From the NCBI GenBank assembly GCA_003233025.1, contig QIKS01000050.1, forward strand, positions 1-9,076: a stretch of DNA of 9,076 nucleotides. The letters run 5' to 3'. Position numbers and translations under genes: made by a program. Under the pieces are notes generated by a model. The model did no database searches. It was not told the DNA's origin and saw nothing but the letters and a program-made list of their open reading frames with translations. The stretch is from Hellea balneolensis. GTDB lineage: Bacteria; Pseudomonadota; Alphaproteobacteria; Caulobacterales; Maricaulaceae. Shown piece by piece: positions 1 to 6,901 of this stretch. The number at the start of each line of letters is the position of its first letter. The stretch's first letter is position 1.

Positions 1-657
1 CATATAGTCTTGCTTCAAATAGCCCGCGCCTCCATCGGCCCAGCTATCGGCACTTTTTTTAGGGGCGCGGTGCTGGACAACACCTAAAATACCGCCGGGC
101 TTTAGCGCCCGGTAAGCTTCGCTCAAGGCATCCGAGAAATAACCGTTCTTATGTTCAAACCGATTGAGACTATGCAATGTGCGTATGAACAAGGCGGCGT
201 CTGCTGTGCCCTCAAACTGGGCAGACATTTCCGAAAACGAAAATGCGTGAATGGCGGCGGCATTTTCTATATCCCAAGCGGCGGCTTTTTCGGGCCATAG
301 GCGAGTATCTTCTACCCGCGCCGCGATCCAGTCTTTATCCGTGCGGATGTTTTGCCACATGCTGTCCGGATAATGGGCGGCGATCAACGCACCTTCGGGG
401 CCCAGATAGGGCAGAAGAATTTTTGTGTACCAGCCGCCGCCCGGCAAGGCCTCGACGACTGTCATGCCGGGCGCTATACCAAAAAATTCCAGTGTTTGGG
501 CTGGGCGGCGCGCCGCAAAGCGGGCCTTTGCTTCACTGGATTGCTGCGCGAGCGCATTTGCCAATGCCGCAGGTTCGAACGCCGCCAATGGTGCATCTGC
601 CGTTTGACATGCCAGCAAAGTCGCCGCGCTCATGACGCCAAGAAGAAAGTGTTTCAT
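1..657 (-). CDS. Exported lipoprotein SAM-dependent methyltransferase, COG4798-like (3' end cut by window edge)
   Basis: The reading frame is open from the ATG at 657 to base 1, giving 219 residues without a stop; the C-terminus lies outside the window. Residues 1-17 form a lipoprotein signal (MKHFLLGVMSAATLLAC, lipid-accepting Cys17). After a short linker comes a class I methyltransferase fold of the 'predicted methyltransferase' COG4798 type: RPAQTLEFFGIAPGMTVVE, then the glycine-rich SAM loop ALPGGGWYTKIL, and later YRALKPGGILGVVQHRAP, which matches the family's post-motif strand and HRAP signature. The start is supported by GAGG at 665-668, seven bases upstream, and the ATG overlaps the stop of the upstream lipoprotein gene (ATGA), so the two are probably translationally coupled. 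The substrate is unknown. The lipid anchor is odd because SAM is cytoplasmic. The family call is fairly sure; the reaction is not. Confidence 0.8.
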   Translation of the reverse strand, partial: MKHFLLGVMSAATLLACQTADAPLAAFEPAALANALAQQSSEAKARFAARRPAQTLEFFGIAPGMTVVEALPGGGWYTKILLPYLGPEGALIAAHYPDSMWQNIRTDKDWIAARVEDTRLWPEKAAAWDIENAAAIHAFSFSEMSAQFEGTADAALFIRTLHSLNRFEHKNGYFSDALSEAYRALKPGGILGVVQHRAPKKSADSWADGGAGYLKQDYM

Positions 658-1454
658 CTACCCGCCTCGCTTATGACCGGCGAAAGCACGGATAGCTCAA
701 AACGGCTTGTGCCGCTGCCAAGATATTTTGCGTTGGCTTTAAAGTCGGCGCTCTTGCCAAATTTGTCAAGCCCGCCCGGCGTGTCCCATTCAACCAGGAG
801 AAGCTGATCTGGCCCGGTAAAGGGCGCTGAGTGGGTCTCGAAACCGGGTGCGTGCATTGTATAAATGAAGCGCCCTCCGGCCTGCGACACGGCGGTTTGA
901 ATGCCGCTTAAATATTTTGCGTAATCGTCGGGGTTCTCCAGGTTAATCCACGCCGCCGCTAAAGTATAAGTTTTCGAGGCGTCCAATGTCAGAGTCAAAT
1001 CCTCTTTCAGTACATCATTATAAACCCGAAGCTCGTCCCACACAGTGGCGCGCGTCGCTTTAACTGCGGGCCAATCGGGATGCGCGTTAAAGGCCTTCTC
1101 CGCCTCAGCGTCAGGCCAAGAATAGATAATGATGACTTGCGGTTTGAATGTACCTACAGGAACGGCCTGCACATTAAACTGAGCGTCTCTTTGAAAGCCA
1201 AATTGATTGGCGATTGGAAAAGCTGATTTGTAATAGGTGTTTCGCGCCGCATCTGCCTGTGCGCCTTCTTGGCCAACGACGGCAACGAAAGATACGACTT
1301 GCCCTTTTTTGTACGAGAGCCGCATGGTTTTTGGTGCATAATTCGCCGCAATATCCGTTTTTGTTGTCGAGGTTGAGGCGGCGCAACCTGCGAATGCCAG
1401 CGCTATGGCTGCACATGAATTTACGAGGAGTAATCGGCTAAACTTGAAAGTCAT
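654..1454 (-). CDS. Lipoprotein with tandem dimeric alpha-beta barrel (DUF1330/EthD-like) domains
   Basis: A 266-residue protein starting with a lipoprotein signal: positively charged start, hydrophobic core, and lipobox FAGC with Cys24. Residue 25 is Ala, not Asp, which favours outer-membrane sorting. The mature part reads as two ferredoxin-like (alpha-beta barrel) repeats. Repeat 1 is about residues 52-146, ending in VIIIYSWPDAEAEKAFNAHP. Repeat 2 is about 162-258, with DDYAKYLSGIQTAVSQAGG followed by LLLVEWDTPGG, resembling DUF1330. Such domains bind small hydrophobic ligands or act as dimeric oxygenases or isomerases, but no catalytic residue is obvious here. The start is supported by AGGAGA at 1463-1468, eight bases upstream. 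The stop overlaps the start of the lipoprotein methyltransferase by four bases, and the gene diverges from a LysR regulator that may control it. The specific function is unknown. Confidence 0.75.
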   Translation of the reverse strand: MTFKFSRLLLVNSCAAIALAFAGCAASTSTTKTDIAANYAPKTMRLSYKKGQVVSFVAVVGQEGAQADAARNTYYKSAFPIANQFGFQRDAQFNVQAVPVGTFKPQVIIIYSWPDAEAEKAFNAHPDWPAVKATRATVWDELRVYNDVLKEDLTLTLDASKTYTLAAAWINLENPDDYAKYLSGIQTAVSQAGGRFIYTMHAPGFETHSAPFTGPDQLLLVEWDTPGGLDKFGKSADFKANAKYLGSGTSRFELSVLSPVISEAGR

Positions 1455-1462
1455 TTATAAAG

Positions 1463-1468
1463 TCTCCT
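1463..1468 (-). promoter_or_regulatory. Ribosome binding site of the alpha-beta barrel lipoprotein gene
   Basis: AGGAGA on the minus strand lies eight bases before the ATG at 1454. It fixes the start of the lipoprotein gene and contrasts with the divergent LysR gene, which has no such site. Confidence 0.7.
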
Positions 1469-1525
1469 AAAAATGTGAAAAGGTTCAATCTTAAAAATAC
1501 CCAGTTTTTATAAGCCTGTCGTGGA

Positions 1526-1554
1526 TTGATTTTACGCCCAGTCGGTGCAATACT
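1526..1554 (+). promoter_or_regulatory. Putative promoter of the LysR gene, predicting a leaderless mRNA
   Basis: TTGATT (1526-1531) and AATACT (1549-1554) are separated by 17 bases. They match the sigma-70 -35 and -10 consensus at four of six positions each. Transcription would start near 1561, which is the A of the LysR ATG. No Shine-Dalgarno sequence precedes that ATG, consistent with a leaderless message. Both boxes are imperfect, so this is an inference from spacing plus the missing ribosome binding site. Confidence 0.4.
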
Positions 1555-1560
1555 GCACCG
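1543..1560. promoter_or_regulatory. Perfect inverted repeat, likely LysR operator
   Basis: CGGTGCA-ATAC-TGCACCG is a perfect 7-4-7 palindrome lying between divergent LysR and lipoprotein genes and ending at the base before the LysR start codon. It covers the putative -10 box, so binding there would repress the regulator's own gene. The inner T-N10-A spacing is close to, but not exactly, the T-N11-A usual for LysR sites. In the transcript, had it a leader, it would also form a hairpin at the start codon. Confidence 0.5.
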
Positions 1561-2430
1561 ATGAAGGATTGGGAGCATTACCGTTTTATCCTCGCTGTGC
1601 AGCGGGCGGGCACAGTGCGCGGCGCTGCAGGCCTGCTGGGCGTTAATCACGCAACCGTTTCGCGGCGGCTGTCGCAAATAAATGAAGACTATGGTCAGCC
1701 GGTATTTGACCGCACAGCAGAAGGGTATCAACCTACGCAATTAGGCCTGCAACTTGTTTTGGCCGCCGAGCAAATGGAAGAGATTACCTTCAGCGCTGTG
1801 CGCCAACAAAGGGCGCTTGAGACAGAGCTTTCGGGGCCGATTAAATTATCCCTTGCAAAGGTTATCGCGCAATTTCTTTTACGCGACGAACTTACGGACT
1901 TCGTAAACCGTCATCCCAATATCGATTTATCAATAGAGACATCCTACAAATATGTTGACCTTGACCGCTCCGAGGCGGACATTGTTATTCGGGCCGCAAA
2001 TAGCCCGCCAGATCACCTTGTCGGGCGGCGGTTATTTCCCTACGCGCTTTGCCATTATTGCCATGTGGATTATCTAAAAAACACGCCGCCAAAAGATCGT
2101 AAATGGCTGTCGTTCTCGCCCAGAGCGGACGCGAAAAAATGGATTGCAACATCCCCCTATCCGCACGCCCCGATCGGGCTGCAAATCGATGATTTAACAT
2201 TTCTCCACCGCGCAGTGGTCGCCGGAAAAGGGATGACATTCGTGGCCTGCTATATGGCAGACCCCGAAGAACGGCTAGTCCGCCTGCCGGGTTCACAGCC
2301 GCAAGCGATTGCCGACCTTTGGGTGCTCACCCATCCGGATTTAAGGGACACGCCGCGCATACAAGCCTTGATGAAATTCCTCACGGCAGCTCTCATAGAA
2401 AAACGCGGCCTCATTGAAGGGCGGTTTTAG
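1561..2430 (+). CDS. LysR-family transcriptional regulator
   Basis: A 289-residue protein of normal LysR length. Residues 1-60 are the N-terminal winged helix-turn-helix (DWEHYRFILAVQRAGTVRGA, then LLGVNHATVSRRLSQIN), with the typical VFDRTAEGYQPTQLG wing. A linker helix follows (about 63-90). From about residue 92 comes the two-lobed effector domain (SGPIKLSLAKVIAQFLL, HPNIDLSIE, EADIVIRAANSP). The protein starts exactly where LysR family proteins usually begin, so the ATG at 1561 is very likely correct despite having no ribosome binding site. It is transcribed away from the two-lipoprotein operon, the usual layout for a LysR regulator and its target. The regulated genes and the inducer are inferred and unknown respectively. 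Confidence 0.93.
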   Translation: MKDWEHYRFILAVQRAGTVRGAAGLLGVNHATVSRRLSQINEDYGQPVFDRTAEGYQPTQLGLQLVLAAEQMEEITFSAVRQQRALETELSGPIKLSLAKVIAQFLLRDELTDFVNRHPNIDLSIETSYKYVDLDRSEADIVIRAANSPPDHLVGRRLFPYALCHYCHVDYLKNTPPKDRKWLSFSPRADAKKWIATSPYPHAPIGLQIDDLTFLHRAVVAGKGMTFVACYMADPEERLVRLPGSQPQAIADLWVLTHPDLRDTPRIQALMKFLTAALIEKRGLIEGRF

Positions 2431-2460
2431 CCTCATCTTTCTTGGCCGCCGCCGTCCAGC

Positions 2461-2491
2461 CGTTTACTCATCGTTTACCCCTGCGCTTTAC
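2461..2491 (+). repeat. Short direct repeats upstream of ftsK
   Basis: CGTTTAC occurs at 2461-2467 and again at 2472-2478, eleven bases apart (one helical turn), followed by a degenerate copy GCTTTAC at 2485-2491. The 90-base gap between the LysR stop and the ftsK start otherwise shows no clear promoter or terminator. The phased copies could be a regulator site, but chance is a real possibility. Confidence 0.3.
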
Positions 2492-2508
2492 ATTCCCTTA
2501 AGACTTTT

Positions 2509-2514
2509 AGGGAG
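2509..2514 (+). promoter_or_regulatory. Ribosome binding site deciding the TTG start of ftsK
   Basis: AGGGAG lies six bases before the TTG at 2521. It supports use of this rare start codon; the next in-frame ATG (residue 28, inside the first membrane segment) has no comparable site. Confidence 0.65.
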
Positions 2515-2520
2515 TGTTCT

Positions 2521-4887
2521 TTGCCGCCGATTGCTACAACCGAATTTGATCAGGCCTTGCTTGATGAAGGCATTACCCAAACCGGGGCGTTAAAGCGGGC
2601 CATGTGGGCCTGTTTCATTGGCGGGTTGGGCGTGGTTATTATCGCCGCGATTATCACCTTTTCCCCCTTTGATACCACCGGGGACACGGCAGGCATCAGG
2701 GCCGGGACGGCGGCGGAATTACATAATTTTCTAGGCATGCCCGGCGCGGGCCTGGCCAATTGGTTGTTGCAAATGCTGGGTTGGGCGGCTTTGCCATTGG
2801 GGCTTATATTGGTGTTCGCGGCGGCGCGGGCCGTGTTGCGGCCACGGCTAAACATTAGCCGTTGGGATACATTCAGGCGGTCATCCCTGTTGGTTTCAAG
2901 CGTATTTTTCCTGTCGGTATTTCTGGCCGCCTTCCCGATCCCTCAGGGTTGGCCCATGGCCACGGGATTGGGCGGCTATCTGGGTGACAGTGTGTTTCTT
3001 GGCCTCAAAGGCCTGTTCTTAAAGCTTAAGATCAGCTCGTCACTGGCGGGCGGTGTCAGTGCGGTGCTGGTCTTTATTGCCCTGGGCTATTCTGTCGGGC
3101 GGTTTTTTGGCATGGTCGGGCGCGACGTGGCGCAAATCTTTGACGCCGCCGGACTGGTCTGGGCGACGTTCCGTGTCCGGCTTGATCAATTGCTCCGGTT
3201 CCTGCGTAAAAAATTCCAAAAATCCTATGTCGATCCATTAGAGAGCACCGGCTTTGATGACCGGCGCGTCTGGCTCGAAACACCGGGCCTTGACGCCGCG
3301 CTAGAACCGGAAGCGGAACCGGAGCCCGTCTTCGTGCCCAAACGACGCGCGGTCAAACCCAAAGCACCCCAGTATAATTTTCCCAAAAACGGCCGTTTCG
3401 TCCTGCCAACCATTGATCTTCTAAAACAAAACCCGCCGCGCATTGCCGTCACCGACGCAGGCGCATTACAAAAATCAGCTGAAGAGCTCGGCGAAGTGCT
3501 AACTGACTTTGGCGTCAAGGGCGACATCGGGGCAGTGCGCCCCGGCCCCGTTGTCACGCTATATGAATTTGAACCAGCCCCCGGGGTGAAATCCTCGCGC
3601 GTGATCAATTTAGCCGATGATATTGCTCGCTCCATGGCGGCGCGTTCAGCCCGTGTCGCCGTGGTACCGGGCCGCAATGCCATTGGCATTGAGCTGCCCA
3701 ACCGCCGCCGGGAGACGGTTTATTTGCGCGATATGCTGGCCAGCCGGGCTTTCAAGACCTGCGGCGCGGAACTGCCATTGGCGCTGGGAGAAGACATTGG
3801 CGGCAAACCTGTATTTGCCGATCTGGCCAAAATGCCGCATTTGCTAGTGGCCGGGACCACCGGGTCGGGAAAATCTGTCGACATTAACGCCATGATCTTG
3901 TCGCTCATGTACACGCTCACGCCCGAACAATGTAAATTCATCATGATTGACCCGAAAATGCTGGAGCTGTCTGTCTATGACGGCGCGCCGCATTTGTTGG
4001 CCCCGGTGGTGACCGAGTCCAAAAAAGCCGTGGTGGCCCTGAAATGGACCGTGCGCGAAATGGAAGCCCGCTACCGCAATATGTCCAAAATGGGTGTGCG
4101 CTCCATCAAAGGCTATAATGAAAAAGTTCAGGCAGCCAGTCAAAGCGGCGAGGCGCTGGAGCGCACTGTCATGACTGGTTATGACAAGGAGACCGGTGAG
4201 CCGCTCTACGAAACCGAAGTGCTCAATATGGAGTTCATGCCGTTCATCGTGGTCGTGATTGACGAGATGGCCGATCTGATGATGGTGGCGGGCAAGGATA
4301 TTGAGGGCACGGTACAACGTCTGGCCCAAATGGCGCGCGCCGCAGGTATTCACATGATCATGGCGACGCAAAGGCCAAGTGTTGACGTCATCACCGGCAC
4401 CATCAAAGCCAATTTCCCGACAAGGATTTCCTTTTCAGTCAGTTCCAAAATCGATAGCCGCACCATTTTGGGCGAGCAGGGCGGCGAGCAGCTTCTGGGC
4501 ATGGGCGACATGCTGTATATGGCGGGCGGGCGCAAACCACGCCGCTTGCACGGGCCATTCGTATCTGATGACGAAGTCGAAAAAATCGCGGGCTTCATCA
4601 AAGCCCAGGGCGCCCCGAGCTATCTTGATGACATCACCATTGACCGCGACGAAGACGAAGAAGCCGGAGGCGGTAAAATCAGTTCCGGCGACGAGACCTT
4701 TGACAAGGCGGTCGAGATTGTCGCCACAACCCGCAAATGCTCCACCTCCTATATCCAGCGTAGATTAAGTATCGGCTATAACCGCGCCGCCAATCTGGTC
4801 GAACGCATGGAGGCCGAAAACATGGTCGGCCCCGCCGGCCCCGGCGGCAAACGCGAAATATTTTTGCCGGAAGCTGGCGAGTTTTAA
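2521..4887 (+). CDS. ftsK: DNA translocase FtsK
   Basis: A 788-residue membrane-anchored ATPase of the divisome that pumps chromosomal DNA at the septum and activates dimer resolution at dif. Four hydrophobic segments lie near residues 28-48, 79-103, 120-140 and 174-195, followed by a short acidic and proline-containing linker ([12 protein letters not shown]) to about 270. The motor follows: an alpha domain beginning near [11 protein letters not shown], Walker A GTTGSGKS at 445-452, Walker [13 protein letters not shown] with Asp581-Glu582, then the conserved [20 protein letters not shown] and [13 protein letters not shown]. The C-terminal gamma winged helix, which reads KOPS sites, spans about 724-788 ([20 protein letters not shown]). 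The linker is much shorter than in E. coli FtsK, as in alphaproteobacteria. It starts at TTG with a good ribosome binding site. The usual alphaproteobacterial neighbour lolA is not downstream; an AT-rich bicistron is there instead. Confidence 0.97.
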   Translation: MPPIATTEFDQALLDEGITQTGALKRAMWACFIGGLGVVIIAAIITFSPFDTTGDTAGIRAGTAAELHNFLGMPGAGLANWLLQMLGWAALPLGLILVFAAARAVLRPRLNISRWDTFRRSSLLVSSVFFLSVFLAAFPIPQGWPMATGLGGYLGDSVFLGLKGLFLKLKISSSLAGGVSAVLVFIALGYSVGRFFGMVGRDVAQIFDAAGLVWATFRVRLDQLLRFLRKKFQKSYVDPLESTGFDDRRVWLETPGLDAALEPEAEPEPVFVPKRRAVKPKAPQYNFPKNGRFVLPTIDLLKQNPPRIAVTDAGALQKSAEELGEVLTDFGVKGDIGAVRPGPVVTLYEFEPAPGVKSSRVINLADDIARSMAARSARVAVVPGRNAIGIELPNRRRETVYLRDMLASRAFKTCGAELPLALGEDIGGKPVFADLAKMPHLLVAGTTGSGKSVDINAMILSLMYTLTPEQCKFIMIDPKMLELSVYDGAPHLLAPVVTESKKAVVALKWTVREMEARYRNMSKMGVRSIKGYNEKVQAASQSGEALERTVMTGYDKETGEPLYETEVLNMEFMPFIVVVIDEMADLMMVAGKDIEGTVQRLAQMARAAGIHMIMATQRPSVDVITGTIKANFPTRISFSVSSKIDSRTILGEQGGEQLLGMGDMLYMAGGRKPRRLHGPFVSDDEVEKIAGFIKAQGAPSYLDDITIDRDEDEEAGGGKISSGDETFDKAVEIVATTRKCSTSYIQRRLSIGYNRAANLVERMEAENMVGPAGPGGKREIFLPEAGEF

Positions 4888-5002
4888 GCCAAAAGCGCCC
4901 CTTTCCTCACCCGGCTTTCCCAGAGACACTACCAATTAATTTCATCCTGATGGGCCCCACGGTCTGGACATTTACAATCTTTTGTAGTACTTTCCATAAA
5001 TT

Positions 5003-6211
5003 ATGGGCGTAATACCATACCTAATAAGTTTTTTTCTTGGAGCATTATGCTGGCTCACAACCGCTACTTTCGCTATGGCTGGTAATGTTGGGCCGCCAGA
5101 AAAACTTGCCGCTTTGAAAAACCGGCTGGATCAAAGCTATATGTTTGTCATTAGCTTTAAAAAAGGCGTGCAATCTAAACCGGAAAATCTTGGCATTGAT
5201 TTAAAAACAACACAAGTCGAGCCGTTGGGGATCATCAACGGCTTTGCAGCTAAGTTAAATGTTCGTTATGCTTTTGAACTTGCCGACCGGGATGATGTAT
5301 TACAAGTATGGTATTTGCACCCGAATGACGCTTCTTTATATGTTAATACGCTGGCGGCAATTAACTATAATGTAAACACACTTCCCCTACCAGCTCCGCT
5401 AAACATTTCCCTTGGCATTGACTCGAAGCGCTGGGTAAAAAAACCGCATCTTGACGCGCCAATGCAAAGGGCAACTCGGGCCGCTGCGAAAGCCGGGCTC
5501 CTGCCTGTTGTGGCCATTGGCAATTCCCACGGTGGAAACGCAGCGACCAATGGCTGGATCAATCCATGGAGTTACCCCGAATGGGTTATTTCGGTTGGGG
5601 CCTGGGATTCTGGAGACAATAAAGTTGCCGGTTTTTCAACCCGCGGAGACCCAAAACGCCCGGAAACCTGGCCAGACGTCATCGCAGACGGTGTTGATAT
5701 TATTGGCCCTTGGCCAACAAACCTTACCAAGTCGCCGGGGCGGAAAAAAAGAGATGAAACAAATGCGCACTTTATCAACACTGTGGCAAAAAAAGATTGG
5801 CATCTTTACACCCTTGAATCCGGGACAAGTATGTCTACTGCACTCACAAGCAAGGCGGCAGGGCAAATCGTTTTTTTTCTAAGTAATTTAATTGCACAAA
5901 ACCCACCACAAGGAAACAAGCCGATTTTCACACTTACCGCTCCACCAGAACGTATAACCCTGTTTGATGAATTAAAACCTCGCCTTACGGGCACCGCTAC
6001 GCAGCAAAGTGATGGCAGCACGGTTTATTCATACAACGTAGATTTACCGTGGAAAATGGTGAAACAACTTTTAATTGATACGGCAATTCCTGTTCCTGGC
6101 GCATTGCCCTATGAAGCGGGCGCTGGCAGGGTTGACATAAATTACATTAATCAACAATTTGGTCAGTTTGGCGTTCCCACACCAAAAATCGCCATGTCCA
6201 AGGTCAAATAA
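5003..6211 (+). CDS. Secreted subtilisin-fold (S8) protein lacking the catalytic Asp and His; probable pseudopeptidase
   Basis: A 402-residue protein with a signal peptide (about 1-27, ending TTATFAMAG). Residues 46-105 resemble the I9 inhibitor prodomain (MFVISFKKG, IINGFAAKLN, LADRDDVLQVWYLHP). The subtilase core then appears from its middle: LNISLG (133-138), AAKAGLLPVVAIGNSHGG with oxyanion Asn174, EWVISVGAWDSG, FSTRGDPKRPETWPDVIADG, GTSMST with Ser276, and a C-terminal TAIPV...YEAGAGRVDI. Only about 27 residues separate prodomain and LNISLG, where subtilases normally carry the DTG and HGT blocks over roughly 100 residues. Both catalytic residues are therefore absent, and the usual Pro-His after GTSM is missing. 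An in-frame stop just upstream (4997-4999) makes 5003 the first possible ATG; no ribosome binding site is visible. It is co-directional with the Trypco2-like gene 17 bases downstream. It could act as a binding or inhibitory partner; function unproven. Confidence 0.8.
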   Translation: MGVIPYLISFFLGALCWLTTATFAMAGNVGPPEKLAALKNRLDQSYMFVISFKKGVQSKPENLGIDLKTTQVEPLGIINGFAAKLNVRYAFELADRDDVLQVWYLHPNDASLYVNTLAAINYNVNTLPLPAPLNISLGIDSKRWVKKPHLDAPMQRATRAAAKAGLLPVVAIGNSHGGNAATNGWINPWSYPEWVISVGAWDSGDNKVAGFSTRGDPKRPETWPDVIADGVDIIGPWPTNLTKSPGRKKRDETNAHFINTVAKKDWHLYTLESGTSMSTALTSKAAGQIVFFLSNLIAQNPPQGNKPIFTLTAPPERITLFDELKPRLTGTATQQSDGSTVYSYNVDLPWKMVKQLLIDTAIPVPGALPYEAGAGRVDINYINQQFGQFGVPTPKIAMSKVK

Positions 6212-6215
6212 TAAT

Positions 6216-6222
6216 GGAGGGG
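6216..6222 (+). promoter_or_regulatory. Ribosome binding site deciding the start of the Trypco2-like gene
   Basis: GGAGGGG sits in the 17-base gap after the subtilase-like stop and eight bases (from GGAGG) before the ATG at 6229. An in-frame ATG at 6214 overlaps this site and has no good ribosome binding site of its own, so 6229 is the better start. Confidence 0.7.
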
Positions 6223-6228
6223 ATTATA

Positions 6229-6885
6229 ATGCATCAACGACTTTTCGCTTTAATTGTTGCCTTAATTGCTTTTGCGGGCGCTTATTTTATTTATGGAAAA
6301 GCCATAAAACCATCAAGTGTCGAAATCACAGCCTTTTCGCTCGAAAAAACCATCGTAGACATAAAGCGAGAATTGGCCCGGTTTGCAAATTCTCCGGGCG
6401 AGCCTTTAGGGTTGGAGCTACAAGAGATCAAAATTGTTCTTCTTGTTCAACGGGATTCCTCAAGCTCAAGCAATGGTGCTCTTAATGTGCCCGTGTTTAA
6501 AAAAGCGAAACTTGCTGGCACGATTGGTTTCTCGGAAAAAACCGCGTCAAAAGTAACAATCGTAATGGTTCCTCCTGATGGGAGCCATCTTCTTTCCGCT
6601 TCAGACGATACAACTATTCGCTTCGTAGATCTATTATTGTCAATGCGTACCGCTTTGCAGGCCGCAATGGCCGAAAAGCCAGCGCTTGTCACCAAGCAAA
6701 TAGAAGTAACGCTTAATTTTGTTCTTACAAGAACAAACGAATTGGACACCTCGATCGAAGCCCATATCATCAATATTGGGTCAAGCCTCAAACAGCAAAA
6801 CACGGGTAGCAATTCAATAACGCTCAAATACTTAAACCCGGAGTACGCGAAGGATAACAAAAAAACCAAACCAGCGCCGCCCTAA
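6229..6885 (+). CDS. Membrane-anchored protein with two tandem Trypco2-like domains
   Basis: A 218-residue protein (223 if the ATG at 6214 is used). Residues 4-22 form one hydrophobic segment, a signal anchor or signal peptide, placing the rest in the periplasm. Residues 35-116 follow the Trypco2 (trypsin-co-occurring domain 2) pattern: an amphipathic helix FSLEKTIVDIKRELARF, a strand LELQEIKIVLLVQR, an aliphatic middle, then SKVTIVMVPP. Residues 130-205 repeat the plan more loosely: IRFVDLLLSMRTALQAA, QIEVTLNFVLTR, AHIINIGSS, SNSITLKYLNP. The tail is Lys and Pro rich. Trypco2 domains are known beside trypsin-like peptidases in prokaryotic conflict systems; here the neighbour is a degenerate subtilase, 17 bases upstream and probably co-transcribed. 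The domain call is from pattern memory, not a search. If wrong, this is an unrecognised periplasmic protein with an internal repeat. Confidence 0.65.
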   Translation: MHQRLFALIVALIAFAGAYFIYGKAIKPSSVEITAFSLEKTIVDIKRELARFANSPGEPLGLELQEIKIVLLVQRDSSSSSNGALNVPVFKKAKLAGTIGFSEKTASKVTIVMVPPDGSHLLSASDDTTIRFVDLLLSMRTALQAAMAEKPALVTKQIEVTLNFVLTRTNELDTSIEAHIINIGSSLKQQNTGSNSITLKYLNPEYAKDNKKTKPAPP

Positions 6886-6901
6886 CGGTAGCAGGTGCGT
6901 T

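Noticed and set aside
243..807. Overlapping plus-strand open frames across the left edge
   Set aside because: They are antisense to the methyltransferase and lipoprotein genes, have low-complexity Arg/Pro/Ala-rich products and show no domain pattern.
2419..2460. Possible terminator hairpin after the LysR gene (GGGCGG with a later CCGCC)
   Set aside because: The loop would be over 20 bases, the stem is short, and no T-run follows.
3844..4371. 175-residue minus-strand frame inside ftsK
   Set aside because: His-rich antisense shadow of the conserved ftsK motor; no recognisable domain.
4888..5002. Search for a terminator, RNA gene or strong promoter between ftsK and the subtilase-like gene
   Set aside because: TTTACA at 4971-4976 with CATAAA at 4995-5000 resembles a promoter, but its start site would fall inside the coding region beginning at 5003; no stable hairpin was found.
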